NCBI GenBank assembly: GCA_964580575.1
Contig: CAZOLJ010000148.1
Location: forward strand, 1 to 6,196
DNA length: 6,196 nt
Origin: CAVPDE01 sp964580575
Lineage (GTDB): Bacteria > Desulfobacterota > DSM-4660 > Desulfatiglandales > HGW-15
Direction: 5' to 3'
Each line of letters starts with the position of its first letter. The first letter of the stretch is position 1. The translations under genes were made by a program, and so were the position numbers. This document shows, one piece after another, positions 5,447 to 6,196 of the stretch. Under the pieces are notes generated by a model. The model had not been told where the DNA came from. It made no database searches and was given only the letters and a program-made list of their open reading frames with translations.

Positions 5447-5970
5447 TGGTTAAGATCCTTCTCCCAAAAACTGTACTGACTTTCATGGTATCTCTCTCTT
5501 CCCCATGTTCGTAAGTACTTTGAACAAGTTAAGAAGCGGATAGGAATAAACAAGTATGCCATGAATCTTAGCCCTTCAACGCAGATGCGAGATGAAAATG
5601 CAACTCCCGGACCAAAATGCAAGGAATATGCGTGTGTGTTCAACGTTATGAAGACCCTTGACCCCATCCTGGAAGCCCATGGAGGATCACCCCCTTTGAG
5701 TTCCCAGGCGGACATTGGACCTTTGTCAAAAATAACATTTGATTTCAAAGGATTGCATCTTTTGCTCCTTTGCCTTCTCTGTTCCATCTGTCACTGCCCG
5801 GGATTCTTTCCTCCATCTGGAGCTATTCCTCGCAGGCTGCGGATGCTTCGGCTGCCCTCGCCTTTGCAGGTCACGGGTGTTTATTCCAGCCTGTTTTTGC
5901 GGAAAGAAGGCAGAATCTGACAAATTTCGGCACCCCATTTGAACGGAATGAATTCAGTAGACTTATCCGG

Positions 5971-6017
5971 ATACCGGCCCCCGGTTTTCACCGGGACAAG
6001 TTTCATTCAGCCGGTAT
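5971..6017. repeat. REP-like nested palindrome
   Basis: ATACCGGC (5971-5978) and GCCGGTAT (6010-6017) are perfect 8-bp inverted arms. Between them lies a second perfect hairpin, CCCGGT (5980-5985) with loop TTTC and ACCGGG (5990-5995). A GC-rich nested palindrome ending in GGTATGACGAA is the look of dispersed intergenic REP/MITE-type elements, but other genomic copies cannot be checked here. No T-run follows, so it is not a standard terminator. Confidence 0.5.
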
Positions 6018-6174
6018 GACGAATACAAAGAACGCCGGCACCAATGCGGCCAAAGCGGTTCAACAAGACATGGAGAGCGGCGCGGCCCTGAAAAGAATTC
6101 AGAAGTGTTGACAAAGCAGAGACGCTTTGCCATTAGAAACAATACTAGAAAGCCTCCGGTTAGGTCATACCGGC
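6010..6174. repeat. 11-bp inverted repeat pair framing 143 bases
   Basis: GCCGGTATGAC (6010-6020) recurs as its exact reverse complement GTCATACCGGC at 6164-6174. The second copy is itself part of a small hairpin, CCGGT (6156-6160) with ACCGG (6169-6173). This suggests two REP-like units in opposite orientation, or the ends of a small non-autonomous element. Confidence 0.4.
6108..6136 (+). promoter_or_regulatory. possible promoter with internal inverted repeat
   Basis: A perfect -35 box TTGACA (6108-6113) is followed 17 bases later by CATTAG (6131-6136), a poor -10 box. CAAAGC (6112-6117) and GCTTTG (6124-6129) form a perfect inverted repeat between the boxes, where a repressor site would fit. 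A gene beyond the right edge, possibly from ATG 6186, could be its target. Confidence 0.3.
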
Positions 6175-6196
6175 CGAACCTTTTCATGAGCGCTTC

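Larger units (their letters stand above)
5447..6196. other. 750-base stretch without a convincing gene
   Basis: Several frames stay open here on both strands (for example 5561-5920 and 5770-6111 on plus, 5443-5787 on minus). None has a good ribosome-binding site, recognisable motifs or plausible composition, and two of them overlap in different frames. The left end must contain the promoter of the minus-strand TPR gene, but no clear boxes are visible. The right half (5971-6174) holds REP-like palindromes and the edge a possible promoter. The stretch may contain degraded coding sequence; I cannot identify its origin. Confidence 0.6.

Noticed and set aside
5443..5787. 114-codon minus-strand frame ending at the TPR gene start
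   Set aside because: No motif, no ribosome-binding site and odd composition (Cys/Arg/Trp-rich); probably chance.
5770..6111. 113-codon plus-strand frame
   Set aside because: It runs through the REP-like palindromes, overlaps another frame of equal quality and shows no domain.

Overview
The window looks like an accessory stretch of a bacterial chromosome with moderate GC content. The mix of small families (a BrnT/BrnA pair, a Phd/PIN pair, a DUF429 protein, two small conserved orphans, a DUF4230 protein and an exported TPR protein) suggests an environmental Gram-negative, perhaps of the Desulfobacterota/Nitrospirota type. That assignment is inference from family composition; there is no phylogenetic marker.

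Left part (1-1860). The window opens inside brnT (toxin C-terminus), followed by an overlapping brnA antitoxin. Next comes a second, complete type II toxin-antitoxin operon: a Phd/YefM-like antitoxin and a PIN-domain toxin that overlap by ATGA, with a perfect 7-bp inverted repeat just upstream as probable operator. A stand-alone DUF429 (predicted RNase H-like nuclease) gene follows.

Middle part (1861-3540). Small and decaying genes lie here. A 65-aa protein resembles those usually encoded just before a nucleotidyltransferase-like gene, but here the following reading frame breaks down after about 14 codons. Next is a tight pair of small conserved genes (77 and 78 aa). It runs directly into a roughly 250-codon gene of an uncharacterised family (FVDID and RARLTPKP motifs) that has an in-frame TAG and no clear start, so it is probably a recent pseudogene.

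Right part (3541-6196). A 33-aa single-pass membrane protein and a membrane-anchored DUF4230 protein form a short operon. It converges on a GTG-started gene for a periplasmic TPR protein on the minus strand. The last 750 bases hold no convincing gene; they carry REP-like palindromes and a possible promoter at the right edge.

Taken together, the left and middle thirds are a toxin-antitoxin and orphan-gene cluster with visible decay, next to ordinary envelope genes. The most interesting candidates are the 77/78-aa gene pair and the interrupted FVDID-family gene behind it.
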